A DNA stretch of 64,000 nucleotides from Clostridia bacterium. GTDB taxonomy: Bacteria > Bacillota > Clostridia > UBA1381 > UBA9506. The notes beneath the pieces were generated by a model, which saw only the letters and a list, made by a program, of their open reading frames with translations, was not told where the DNA came from and did not search any database. The position numbers were made by a program, and so were the translations under genes. How positions within the stretch are numbered: the stretch's first letter is position 1; every line of letters begins with the position of its first letter. Below, piece by piece: positions 9,152 to 16,557 of the stretch. The DNA is taken from positions 1 to 64,000 of the forward strand of contig JAFQBK010000004.1 in the NCBI GenBank assembly GCA_017399695.1, given 5' to 3'.

Positions 9152-10945
9152 ATGGCAAAAAGTAGATTAATCGGCGATTACCCGGTCATCGGTATTCGTC
9201 CTACCATTGACGGTAGAAGAGGACCCTTAAAAGTAAGAGAATCCTTGGAAGTTCAGACGATGAATATGGCAAAGGCAGCTGCTGAGCTCATTTCTTCGAA
9301 CCTGAAATATTCTAACGGCGAACCGGTAAAGGTTATTATCGCAGATACAACCATCGGCCGTGTTGCAGAAGCTGCAGCATGTGCAGATAAATTCAAAAAA
9401 GCAGGCGTTGACATTACTCTTACCGTAACTCCGTGCTGGTGCTACGGCTCCGAGACAATGGATATGGACCCCTTGACGATCAAGGGCGTTTGGGGCTTTA
9501 ACGGAACGGAGCGTCCGGGCGCAGTATACCTTGCTGCAGTTTTGGCAAGTCATGCACAAAAAGGCCTGCCGGCATTCGGTATTTACGGCCATGACGTTCA
9601 GGATATGACGGATACGTCGATTCCGGCAGACGTTGAGGAGAAAATTTTGAGATTCGCCCGTGCCGCTGTTGCAGCTGCAACGATGCGCGGTAAGTCCTAC
9701 CTGCAGATTGGTTCCGTATGTATGGGTATTGGCGGCTCTATCATCGACCCGGCATTCATCGAAGAATACCTCGGTATGAGAGTTGAGTCTGTTGACGAGG
9801 TAGAAATCATCAGAAGAATGACAGAGGGTATCTATGACAAGGCAGAATACGAAAAGGCACTGGCTTGGGCAAAAGAGAAGTGCAACATGGGCTTTGACAA
9901 GAACCCGGTAGATATGCAGATCAGCGATGCTGAAAAAGAAGAACAGTTTGCTTTTGTTGTGAAGATGATGTGTATCATCAAAGACTTAATGAACGGCAAC
10001 GAAAATCTTCCGGAAGGCTGCGAAGAAGAAAAAGTTGGTCACAACGCAATCGCAGCAGGTTTCCAGGGTCAGAGACAGTGGACGGACTTCTATCCGAACT
10101 GTGACTTCCCGGAGGCAATGCTCAATACTTCGTTTGACTGGAACGGCGCAAGAGAGCCGTATATTCTGGCTACCGAAAATGACGTTTTGAACGGTTTAGG
10201 TATGCTTTTCTGTAAGCTCTTAACCAATCGTCCGCAGATGTTTGCCGATGTCAGAACCTACTGGAGCGGCGACGCAGTAAAGAGAGCTGCCGGCTATGAA
10301 ATTACCGGTAAAGCAAAAGAGGCGGACGGCTTTATCCATTTGATTAACTCCGGCGCATGCTGCTTGGATGCTTGCGGCGAAGTAAAGGATGAAAACGGCA
10401 ACGGCGTTATGAAGCCGTGGTATGAAATGACCGAGGCAGACCAGGATGCTGTTATGGCAGCTACCACCTGGAACATGGCTGACCTTGGCTACTTCAGAGG
10501 CGGCGGTTTCTCCTCCCGTTTCTTAACGAGAGCCGAGATGCCGGCAACCATGATTCGTCTGAATCTGGTCAAGGGCTTAGGTCCGGTTCTGCAGATTGCA
10601 GAGGGTTGGACCGTAAATCTTCCGGATGAAGTTTCTGATATCCTTTGGAAGAGAACCGACTACACCTGGCCGTGTACCTGGTTTGCACCGAGATGCACAG
10701 GCGAAGGCGCATTCAAGACCGCATACGATGTGATGAACAACTGGGGCGCAAACCATGGCGCAATCAGTTATGGTCATATCGGTGCTGACTTGATTACGCT
10801 TTGCTCCATCCTGAGAATTCCGGTTTGCATGCATAACGTACCGGAAGAAAAGATTTTCCGTCCGGCTGCATGGAATGCATTCGGTATGGATAAAGAAGGT
10901 CAGGATTACAGAGCTTGCCAGACCTATGGTCCGATGTACAAATAA
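9152..10945 (+). CDS. fucI: L-fucose isomerase
   Basis: 597 residues, closely similar along the whole length to E. coli FucI (591 aa). It interconverts L-fucose and L-fuculose and usually also D-arabinose and D-ribulose. Visible family blocks are [12 protein letters not shown] at the N-terminus, [31 protein letters not shown] and [20 protein letters not shown]. The Mn ligands lie in [10 protein letters not shown] (Glu), FADVRTYW (Asp) and the C-terminal GANHG-GHIGAD segment (His). AGGAGG precedes the ATG. No fuculokinase, aldolase or fucose transporter is adjacent, so the rest of the pathway must be elsewhere. Confidence 0.96.
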   Translation: MAKSRLIGDYPVIGIRPTIDGRRGPLKVRESLEVQTMNMAKAAAELISSNLKYSNGEPVKVIIADTTIGRVAEAAACADKFKKAGVDITLTVTPCWCYGSETMDMDPLTIKGVWGFNGTERPGAVYLAAVLASHAQKGLPAFGIYGHDVQDMTDTSIPADVEEKILRFARAAVAAATMRGKSYLQIGSVCMGIGGSIIDPAFIEEYLGMRVESVDEVEIIRRMTEGIYDKAEYEKALAWAKEKCNMGFDKNPVDMQISDAEKEEQFAFVVKMMCIIKDLMNGNENLPEGCEEEKVGHNAIAAGFQGQRQWTDFYPNCDFPEAMLNTSFDWNGAREPYILATENDVLNGLGMLFCKLLTNRPQMFADVRTYWSGDAVKRAAGYEITGKAKEADGFIHLINSGACCLDACGEVKDENGNGVMKPWYEMTEADQDAVMAATTWNMADLGYFRGGGFSSRFLTRAEMPATMIRLNLVKGLGPVLQIAEGWTVNLPDEVSDILWKRTDYTWPCTWFAPRCTGEGAFKTAYDVMNNWGANHGAISYGHIGADLITLCSILRIPVCMHNVPEEKIFRPAAWNAFGMDKEGQDYRACQTYGPMYK

Positions 10946-10958
10946 TAGCATAATGAAC

Positions 10959-10988
10959 GAGCCGCAGCATTTTGCTGCGGCTCTTTTT
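10959..10988 (+). terminator. intrinsic terminator of fucI
   Basis: GAGCCGCAGCA, TTT loop, TGCTGCGGCTC, then a T-run. Confidence 0.93.
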
Positions 10989-11010
10989 ATTGTATTCAAA
11001 AAATTTCATC

Positions 11011-11340
11011 CTATAACCCTACAAAAAACAAATACCCCAGCGCCAAAAGCAACATCGTGTCCTCGCAGGAGTTAAAGATTAAAAGTGCAATCACACCTAA
11101 AATCAAAAGATCATCCGGCTTTAAGTCGGCGAGGTTCAGATTTTTCAGGGAAAGCAGGGAAGATGCGGCATCGCCTGTCGGTGATTGCGGCTTGTGCGGC
11201 GGCGGCTCGGGTCTTGAAGGACGCCTTGGGACGACAACCTCCCGACGGGACGGAAATGTACCAAAAGGCGCGGACGGTTTTGGTGTGCGGGGAATGGGTG
11301 CAGAAAAATGGTTGCTTGCGTTGTAGTATTTCATATTCAT
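11011..11340 (-). CDS. small protein with proline-rich N-terminus and hydrophobic C-terminus, unknown function
   Basis: 109 residues. The first 60 are basic and rich in Pro and Ser. The last 35 contain a DDLLILGVIALLIFNSC-type hydrophobic stretch with acidic and Cys residues, then a second hydrophobic stretch to the end, so the C-terminus could form one or two membrane segments. GAGAGG lies upstream of the ATG. It is the last of three genes on the minus strand with gaps of 15-21 nt, so they probably form one operon. I do not recognise a named family, though short proteins with a similar acidic-hydrophobic C-terminus are common near sporulation genes in Clostridia (recollection, not checked). 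Confidence 0.7.
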   Translation of the reverse strand: MNMKYYNASNHFSAPIPRTPKPSAPFGTFPSRREVVVPRRPSRPEPPPHKPQSPTGDAASSLLSLKNLNLADLKPDDLLILGVIALLIFNSCEDTMLLLALGYLFFVGL

Positions 11341-11361
11341 AGCATCAGTACCTCTCTTAAC

Positions 11362-11772
11362 TTACAATTTGAAATCCTTTAATAAATCCATACCTTTTGC
11401 CGCCTCGGCGAGCTTTGTGAGCTTTAACAGATTGAGCGCACGGTCAACATGCGGTTTTCTTGTTTCGTTTAAAAACGGTTTTAACGAAAGGAGAAGCGAG
11501 GCTCGTTCATCGCTTGTCCCTCCGAGCTGCGACAAAAGTCCCTGTATTTTCAAAAGTCCGGACAAGTCGGGTGTGCCTGTGTTTTGGGTGCTGTCTTTTT
11601 GTTCCTCTTCCGATGGAGAAGCGAGCGTTTCGCCGAGTTTTTCTAAATCGACGGAGCTCTCTCCGCTTTCATCTCCGGTTAATGACTTGAGTACTGCATT
11701 GATTTTTTCCTGTGGGTTGTCACCCAACATTCCCATCAAACTCTGGATTAACTGGTTGTTGTCCTCTGCCAT
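11362..11772 (-). CDS. small acidic protein of unknown function
   Basis: 136 residues, soluble. The N-terminal part LIQSLMGMLGDNPQEKINAV looks helical, a Ser/Glu/Thr-rich linker covers about 45-70, and a leucine-rich helical C-terminus follows (LSGLLKIQGLLSQLGG... ALNLLKLTKLAEAAKG). There is no signal peptide, membrane segment or catalytic motif. GGAGG is placed well before the ATG. It is the middle gene of the three-gene minus-strand operon. The helical pieces resemble those in the upstream 85-residue product, so the two may share a fold or bind each other; this is inference. Confidence 0.7.
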   Translation of the reverse strand: MAEDNNQLIQSLMGMLGDNPQEKINAVLKSLTGDESGESSVDLEKLGETLASPSEEEQKDSTQNTGTPDLSGLLKIQGLLSQLGGTSDERASLLLSLKPFLNETRKPHVDRALNLLKLTKLAEAAKGMDLLKDFKL

Positions 11773-11787
11773 AAAAACCCTCCTGTC

Positions 11788-12045
11788 TTACAGTTTCTTT
11801 TTTAAGTTGTCAAGGAGCGAGGGGTCCTTTTTCAGTTCGCCGACGAGTTTTCCTAAATCGAGAGATTCACCGGAATCGCCTAAATTTAGTTCGTTAAGCT
11901 TTTCCTGTGCTTTTTTCATATCAATCTTTTCTAAAATTTTCGAGGAATCCTTGTCATTTAGCATATTTTTTACCTGATTCAGTTTTTGCGGGTCGATATT
12001 TTTTAATGCTTGTGCCAGCTTTTTTTCCAGATGTTTATCAAACAT
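11788..12045 (-). CDS. small charged helical protein, unknown function
   Basis: 85 residues, dominated by Lys, Asp, Leu and Asn, with no hydrophobic segment. It reads as several amphipathic helices (FDKHLEKKLAQALKNI, KKAQEKLNELNL, LGKLVGELKKD). It is the first gene of the three-gene operon, with GTGAGG upstream of the ATG. No family recognised. Confidence 0.65.
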   Translation of the reverse strand: MFDKHLEKKLAQALKNIDPQKLNQVKNMLNDKDSSKILEKIDMKKAQEKLNELNLGDSGESLDLGKLVGELKKDPSLLDNLKKKL

Positions 12046-12169
12046 ACGATCGCCTCACTTTTTTGTTTTATTACCAGTATATGCAAGCCCCCGGAGAAAA
12101 TGAACAAGAACGCTTTTAAAAATGCGGAATATACTGCTAATAATGATTGAATAGAAAGTGAGGAAGATT

Positions 12170-13318
12170 ATGATATATTTCGATTCGGCGGCAACGACCT
12201 TCCAAAAACCGAAAGAGGTCAGCCATGCCGTTTACCATACAATGAATCATTACGGGGCAAACGCCGGGCGTGGCGGACACCGCCTGTCTGTACGTGCGGG
12301 CGAGTTGATTTATGAGACAAGAGAGGAGCTTTGTAAGCTCTTTGATTTGCAGGAACCGGAACAATTGGTTTTTTGCCAAAACACGACACAGGCACTAAAT
12401 GTGGGAATCAAGGGTATTTTGCGTGAGGGTGACCACGTGGTCATTAGTTCAATGGAGCATAACTCTGTTTTAAGACCCATTGAGGCTGCAAGCGGGAATG
12501 GAAAAATCACTTACAGCATTGTCCGTGCTAACGAAAAAGGGGAGCTTTCCCTTGTTGCGCTTGCCCGTGAAATCCGTCCGAATACGCGCTTGATTCTAAT
12601 TACACACGCCTCCAATGTGTGCGGAAATCTTTATGATATCGAGGCAGTTGCGCGTCTGGCGCACGACCACGGAATTTTGTGTATGATTGATGCTGCGCAG
12701 TCGGCGGGAGTTGTACCCATCCGGGCAGAAAAGTTCGATTTGGTGGCGTTTCCGGGGCATAAGGGGCTCTTAGGACCGCAAGGAACCGGAGGACTGTATG
12801 TGCGAAAAGGGCTACCGATGGCGACAATTATGGAGGGCGGCACAGGGAGCCAGTCCGAAAGCTACCATCAGCCAACGGAATTTCCTGACCGTCTAGAGAG
12901 CGGAACGCAAAATGTAGCAGCCATCGCAGGACTCGGAGAAGGCGTCCGTTTTCTGCTGCGTGAGGGATTGGACGCAGTGCGACAAAAAGAGGCAGAGCTT
13001 ACGGAGCTTTTTACCAATGAGGTCTTAAACATCCCGAACGTCTGCCTCTACGGAACAGACAAAAGGGAAGAAAAGCTTGGCGTGGTAGCACTGAATATCG
13101 AGGGAATGGACTGTGTTGAACTGGCAAGTATCTTAGATGAAGAATACGGCATCTGCGTGCGTGCAGGACTCCATTGCGCCGTGCTTGCCCACGAAACACT
13201 TGGGACAAAAGACATTGGTTGCGTGCGTTTCAGCTTTGGATATTTTAATACGAAAAAGGAAATTGAAAGAGCTTGTTATGCGCTCTCAAACATTGCATCT
13301 AAAAGAAGTTCATATTGA
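12170..13318 (+). CDS. cysteine desulfurase family protein (class V aminotransferase)
   Basis: A PLP enzyme of the NifS/SufS/Csd type. It opens with MIYFDSAATTFQKP. The PLP-binding Lys is in FPGHKGLLGPQGTGGLY near residue 200, and the catalytic Cys segment GLHCA is near 330. I chose ATG 12170 over the GTG at 12158 because that GTG overlaps the GTGAGGAAG ribosome site; the product is then 382 residues. It stands alone without an IscU/SufU partner, so it may supply sulfur for tRNA or cofactor modification rather than the main Fe-S pathway (inference). The stop overlaps the promoter of the next transcript. Confidence 0.9.
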   Translation: MIYFDSAATTFQKPKEVSHAVYHTMNHYGANAGRGGHRLSVRAGELIYETREELCKLFDLQEPEQLVFCQNTTQALNVGIKGILREGDHVVISSMEHNSVLRPIEAASGNGKITYSIVRANEKGELSLVALAREIRPNTRLILITHASNVCGNLYDIEAVARLAHDHGILCMIDAAQSAGVVPIRAEKFDLVAFPGHKGLLGPQGTGGLYVRKGLPMATIMEGGTGSQSESYHQPTEFPDRLESGTQNVAAIAGLGEGVRFLLREGLDAVRQKEAELTELFTNEVLNIPNVCLYGTDKREEKLGVVALNIEGMDCVELASILDEEYGICVRAGLHCAVLAHETLGTKDIGCVRFSFGYFNTKKEIERACYALSNIASKRSSY

Positions 13319-13343
13319 CAAACGGAAGAAAAAGGCGTATAAT
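13315..13343 (+). promoter_or_regulatory. consensus sigma-A promoter downstream of the desulfurase gene
   Basis: TTGACA (13315-13320), 17-nt spacer and TATAAT (13338-13343), a perfect match overlapping the stop codon of the preceding gene. It fires into a 230-nt non-coding stretch that also contains a second promoter, so it may drive a separate small RNA. Confidence 0.8.
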
Positions 13344-13349
13344 TATCAT

Positions 13350-13457
13350 ACAAACATTTGCGCAAAACCGCTTGGAGCGGGGATTGAGATATTTATTCAT
13401 ATTTTATTACTCCGTTCTTTGTTACCTTACCTGCTCGGCGGTTTGCGATTGTTTTTC
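13350..13457 (+). ncRNA. candidate small structured RNA or long leader before rpsT
   Basis: Downstream of the 13315-13343 promoter, CGCAAAACCGC (13361-13371) can pair with GCGGTTTGCG (13438-13447), leaving one bulged A. This closes a domain of about 87 nt and is followed by ATTGTTTTTC, like a terminator tail. The left arm can instead form a local CCGCT-TGG-AGCGG hairpin, so two folds compete. No ORF of note is present. It resembles no RNA family I can name. Confidence 0.4.
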
Positions 13458-13508
13458 AGGCATGGAAACAGACGAGTCAAAATATTTTAAAAAAATTTAA
13501 AAAATTAC

Positions 13509-13537
13509 TTGCATTTACCAAATGTTTGTGTTACAAT
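13509..13537 (+). promoter_or_regulatory. sigma-A promoter proximal to rpsT
   Basis: TTGCAT (13509-13514), 17-nt spacer and TACAAT (13532-13537), with rpsT starting about 33 nt after the expected transcription start. Confidence 0.65.
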
Positions 13538-13575
13538 ATTTTAGGTCAGTGAGTACGAAAGTGGAGGTGAACGAT

Positions 13576-13842
13576 TTGCCGAATATTAAATCTGCAAAAA
13601 AAAGAGTTAAAGTGATTGAGACGAAAACGCTCAGAAATCAGATGATTAAGTCTGCTTTAAAAACATATATTAAGAAGTTTGAAGCGGCTGCAAACGGCGG
13701 TAACAAGGCAGACGCTGAAGCTGCTTTCCGCACCGCAGTGAAGAAGATTGACCAGGCGGTCAGCAAGGGTATTGTTAAGAAGAATACCGCTTCTAGAAAA
13801 AAGGCTCAGCTTGCACTCAAGCTGAACAAAATCGGTGCGTAA
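13576..13842 (+). CDS. rpsT: 30S ribosomal protein S20
   Basis: 88 residues: the protein begins [14 protein letters not shown] after a TTG initiator at 13576, is Lys/Ala rich, and ends [18 protein letters not shown]20 binds 16S rRNA helices early in small-subunit assembly. The TTG start is chosen because GTGGAGGTG lies just upstream and the length fits the family exactly; the longer frame from 13522 runs through the promoter. Confidence 0.96.
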   Translation: MPNIKSAKKRVKVIETKTLRNQMIKSALKTYIKKFEAAANGGNKADAEAAFRTAVKKIDQAVSKGIVKKNTASRKKAQLALKLNKIGA

Positions 13843-13859
13843 TTTATTTATGCAAACAT

Positions 13860-13891
13860 AAGACGCTCTACAAAGTAGAGCGTCTTTTTTT
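13860..13891 (+). terminator. intrinsic terminator of rpsT
   Basis: AAGACGCTCTAC, AAA loop, perfect complement, then a T-run. Confidence 0.93.
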
Positions 13892-13908
13892 CGCAAATAA
13901 TGTAAGAA

Positions 13909-13941
13909 AAAAGCGGTCCGTTCTTTCGAACGAACCGCTTT
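13909..13941 (-). terminator. terminator of the rpsU-yqeY operon
   Basis: AAGCGGTCCGTTC and GAACGAACCGCTT flank a TTTC loop with a single mismatch, just beyond the yqeY stop on the minus strand. Confidence 0.75.
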
Positions 13942-13952
13942 GGTTTTATCTG

Positions 13953-14396
13953 TTAAGATAATAATTCTTTTGCGATGGCGTTGATTTGTTTGCCATCGGC
14001 TCTGCCCGTTGTTTTTGGGCGAACAGCTGCCATTACTTTGCCGATATCGCGCATCGACTCGGCACCTGTTTCTGCAATCGTTTCCTTAATGATTGCACGG
14101 AGTTCGTCTTCCGAGAGTTGTTTGGGCAAATACCCCAACAAAACTTCCAGTTCACGAGATACAGCCTCGACCAAATCGTCACGGCCGCCTTTCTCAAACT
14201 CCACCAAGGAATCGCGGCGGGTTTTTACTTCCTTTGCGATTACCTCCAAAATATCATCATCGCTAAGCGTAATCTGCTGATCCTTTTCTTTCTGCAAGAT
14301 TGCGGCACGCACCATCTGAACCGTATTCTTACGGAGCACGTCCTTATCTTTCATTGCATCTTTCAAATCGCTCATCAATGTGTCTTTGAGGGACAT
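13953..14396 (-). CDS. yqeY: GatB/YqeY domain-containing protein
   Basis: 147 residues matching B. subtilis YqeY, including the MSL start, the YLPKQLSEDEL block and the MGKVMAAV-type C-terminus (here IGKVMAAVRPKTTGRADG). The fold is shared with the tail domain of GatB, and a role in tRNA-dependent amidation has been suggested but not shown. A TTG six bases upstream (14402) is also possible and closer to the GGGAGGG site. It lies just downstream of rpsU, the order seen in many Firmicutes. Confidence 0.93.
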   Translation of the reverse strand: MSLKDTLMSDLKDAMKDKDVLRKNTVQMVRAAILQKEKDQQITLSDDDILEVIAKEVKTRRDSLVEFEKGGRDDLVEAVSRELEVLLGYLPKQLSEDELRAIIKETIAETGAESMRDIGKVMAAVRPKTTGRADGKQINAIAKELLS

Positions 14397-14439
14397 TCCC
14401 AATTCACCCTCCCTTTAAATAGTGCTCAATATGCAAGCC

Positions 14440-14616
14440 TTATTTGAACTTGCGTTTTCTTGCTGCCTCGGATTTTTTCTTTCTCTTTACGCTGGGTTTT
14501 TCATAGTGCTCTCTCTTTCTGAGTTCGGACAGAACACCATCCTTGGCACAGGAACGCTTAAAACGTCTGAGCGCGCTATCTAAAGATTCGTGATCCTTAA
14601 GCCTGATTTCTGACAT
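14440..14616 (-). CDS. rpsU: 30S ribosomal protein S21
   Basis: 58 residues from ATG 14616: it begins [20 protein letters not shown] and has the basic C-terminus [25 protein letters not shown] lies 6-8 nt upstream, which decides this start over the longer frame. S21 sits near the anti-Shine-Dalgarno platform and affects initiation. It is the first gene of the rpsU-yqeY operon. Confidence 0.97.
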   Translation of the reverse strand: MSEIRLKDHESLDSALRRFKRSCAKDGVLSELRKREHYEKPSVKRKKKSEAARKRKFK

Positions 14617-14764
14617 GTGAATTCCCTCCCTCCACTGCATTGGGTTCATAAGAGTTGCCCAGTGGACAAAACTACACACTACATTATACCCTATTTATCC
14701 TTAAAATGTCAACTAATTTTTTTCAGATTTTAAATAAAAAGGAGAGGGAACATTTTCAGGTGTT

Positions 14765-15568
14765 TTACGATTCAGATTCTGCTGGCTCATTTTGCGCATT
14801 CTGATTCAGGATTTGTTTTCCCTGATGGTCGATGGTGTAGTTATCGCGATGAATCAGCTCACCGACAGGAATAATTTTATAGCCGTCTTTTGTGAGATGG
14901 TCAAGGATTTTTTCGAGTGCTTCCGGCGTATTTTTTACGCCGTTGTGAAACAGAACTATGGAGCCGGGTTTCACACGCTTGGTGACACGGCTTACGATAT
15001 CGTCCGTTGCGAGTTCTTTCCAGTCAAGACTGTCCACATCCCATTGAATGGTCTTGTGCCCGAGGATTTCTGCTGCGCGGATGACAGCGTCATTATACTC
15101 TCCATACGGTCCGCGGAACAGGTCGGGACGCTTGCCGACCAATGCCTCGATTTTGTCAGAACAACGATTGATTTCTTCCTTAATTTTTTCCTCCGACAGC
15201 TGATTGATGTGCGGATGTGTGTCAGAATGGTTCATAATCTCGTGGCCTGCGCTGAAAAATTTCTTTACGGATTCCGGGTATTTTTCCACCCATGAACCAA
15301 CCATAAAAAAAGTTGCTTTGGCATTGTATTTTTCCAAAATGCTGATGAGCCGGTCTGTGTCCGAATCATCCCAGGCGGCATCAAAGGTTATGGAGCAAAG
15401 TTTTTCTTCGCCCCGGTCTACACAATAAATTGGGAGCAGACGCTCTACGTCTGCAGAATTCATTACGCTGACGGAAATATTTGTACCTGAAATAAAAAGA
15501 GAGAGCGAAAGGGCAAATAAAGCAACATAGCAAATCAGAGTTTTCTTTGTCAATAAAAAGATTTTCAT
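14765..15568 (-). CDS. pdaB: polysaccharide deacetylase, PdaB-like sporulation family
   Basis: 267 residues from ATG 15568, chosen because AGAAGG lies 9 nt upstream; the ATG at 15574 is too close to it. An N-terminal membrane anchor covers about residues 8-28, followed by a NodB deacetylase domain (about 55-235). NodB motif 1 reads TFDAAW, so the second Asp of the usual TFDDG is Ala, as in other PdaB-type proteins. Motif 2 HSDTHPH and motif 3 RGPYGEY are intact. PdaB is needed in Bacillus to keep spores intact after formation. The short C-terminal tail is Asn/Glu rich. The fit to PdaB rather than a vegetative deacetylase rests on the motif-1 variant and the WDVDSLDWK block. Confidence 0.85.
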   Translation of the reverse strand: MKIFLLTKKTLICYVALFALSLSLFISGTNISVSVMNSADVERLLPIYCVDRGEEKLCSITFDAAWDDSDTDRLISILEKYNAKATFFMVGSWVEKYPESVKKFFSAGHEIMNHSDTHPHINQLSEEKIKEEINRCSDKIEALVGKRPDLFRGPYGEYNDAVIRAAEILGHKTIQWDVDSLDWKELATDDIVSRVTKRVKPGSIVLFHNGVKNTPEALEKILDHLTKDGYKIIPVGELIHRDNYTIDHQGKQILNQNAQNEPAESES

Positions 15569-15748
15569 CGTCATCCACCTTCTTTTAAGATAGAACAAAA
15601 GCGTGTGTTCTTCCTTAAAATTATATGGAAATTCGCGGCGCGGTATGACAATTTCAGCGGACACAGGCAGATTTTATGGGCGAAATAACAACGCAGAAAA
15701 ACAATGGTTTTTGTAATCAAATCCGCGAGATGGGACAGGCGAATTTTG
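15569..15748. other. intergenic region upstream of pdaB, nothing recognised
   Basis: I see no ORF with a ribosome site and no hairpin of note here. It presumably holds the minus-strand promoter of pdaB, but I could not identify a convincing sigma-G, sigma-E or sigma-A site. Confidence 0.3.
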
Positions 15749-15777
15749 TTGACTTTTGTAAAAAAAGGTGTTATAAT
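15749..15777 (+). promoter_or_regulatory. sigma-A promoter of xpt
   Basis: TTGACT (15749-15754), 17-nt spacer and TATAAT (15772-15777). Transcription would begin near 15784, giving a 140-nt leader. Confidence 0.8.
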
Positions 15778-15783
15778 TGTAGT

Positions 15784-15892
15784 GTGTAAATTTATGAAAT
15801 AAATTCCAAACCCCTTTTGGTTTTTTGCGGTCTTTTGCCCGCACATACGCTTGCGAGCGTTTTTTACTTTTGACAGAATTTCATTTCATAAA
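15784..15892 (+). ncRNA. candidate structured leader RNA upstream of xpt (element copy A)
   Basis: Hairpins in order: AATTTA-TGAAA-TAAATT (15789-15805), AAACC/GGTTT (15808-15823), GCGG/CCGC (15827-15842), and CGCT-TGCG-AGCG (15848-15859) followed by six T. A late segment GAATT-TC-ATTTCATAAA (15876-15892) can pair over 15 bp with 15791-15806, the arm of the first hairpin, and would enclose the whole domain. It ends about 15 nt before the xpt ribosome site. The same order of elements occurs at 23322-23474. It does not match the conserved core of a purine riboswitch. Confidence 0.5.
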
Positions 15893-15922
15893 ACCTAGAT
15901 CATGTTTACAGGGGGCAACACG

Positions 15923-16495
15923 ATGACGGCTCTGGAAGAAAAAATATTAAAAGAGGGTACAGTGCTGCCCGGTGATATCTTAAAGGTGGATTGCTTTTTA
16001 AATCATCAGATTGATGTTTCGTTTTTGCTTGATATGGGCAGAGAAATCGCGCGCCTTTATGAAAATCAGGGGGTTAATAAAATCCTGACGATTGAAACCT
16101 CCGGAATTCCAATCGCATTTGCAGCGGCGCAGTTTATGAATGTTCCCGTTGTGTTTGCAAAGAAGAATAAGCACGGCAATATTTCCGATCAGGTGTACTC
16201 ATCGAAAGTGGAGTCTTTCACCCGGAAAAATGTCTATGACGCGATTGTGAGCAAGGAATATCTGTCGAAGACAGATAGAGTTTTGGTGATTGATGACTTT
16301 TTAGCAAAAGGAAATGCCTTAAACGGTCTTATGGATATCCTGAATCAGGCGGGAGCGGAACTTGTTGGTTGTGCAATCGCAATTGAGAAAGGATTTCAGG
16401 GCGGTGGCGACGAGCTAAGAGCGAAAGGAATCCGTGTGGATTCTCTGGCAATTATTGATTCTATGACGGATTGCTCTTTGACTTTTCGTAAATAA
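15923..16495 (+). CDS. xpt: xanthine phosphoribosyltransferase
   Basis: 190 residues from ATG 15923 (AGGGGG 10 nt upstream); the frame open from 15902 would add residues not found in the family. Xpt converts xanthine and PRPP to XMP. The PRPP-binding loop RVLVIDDFLAKGNAL is near residue 122, and the N-terminus LEEKILKEGTVLPGDILKVD is typical. A BMP-type importer follows 62 nt downstream, so uptake of a purine nucleoside or base and salvage of xanthine are probably linked. Confidence 0.95.
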   Translation: MTALEEKILKEGTVLPGDILKVDCFLNHQIDVSFLLDMGREIARLYENQGVNKILTIETSGIPIAFAAAQFMNVPVVFAKKNKHGNISDQVYSSKVESFTRKNVYDAIVSKEYLSKTDRVLVIDDFLAKGNALNGLMDILNQAGAELVGCAIAIEKGFQGGGDELRAKGIRVDSLAIIDSMTDCSLTFRK

Positions 16496-16500
16496 TGTAG

Positions 16501-16521
16501 TATGTAAATATTTTTTACATA
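16501..16521. promoter_or_regulatory. palindrome between xpt and the importer gene
   Basis: TATGTAAA and TTTACATA flank 5 nt, a perfect 8-bp dyad without a GC-rich stem. It looks more like a protein-binding site than a terminator. It lies 37 nt before the importer start. Confidence 0.4.
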
Positions 16522-16557
16522 AATAATTATTTTGCCAAATAGGCAGGAGGTTACAAC

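Noticed and set aside
11369..11977. 202-codon plus-strand frame rich in Ser and Phe
   Set aside because: It is antisense to two genes with good ribosome sites; its composition is what the complement of Glu/Lys-rich codons gives.
15784..15922. Purine (guanine) riboswitch before xpt
   Set aside because: The conserved core and loop-loop words of that class are not present; a different structure is.
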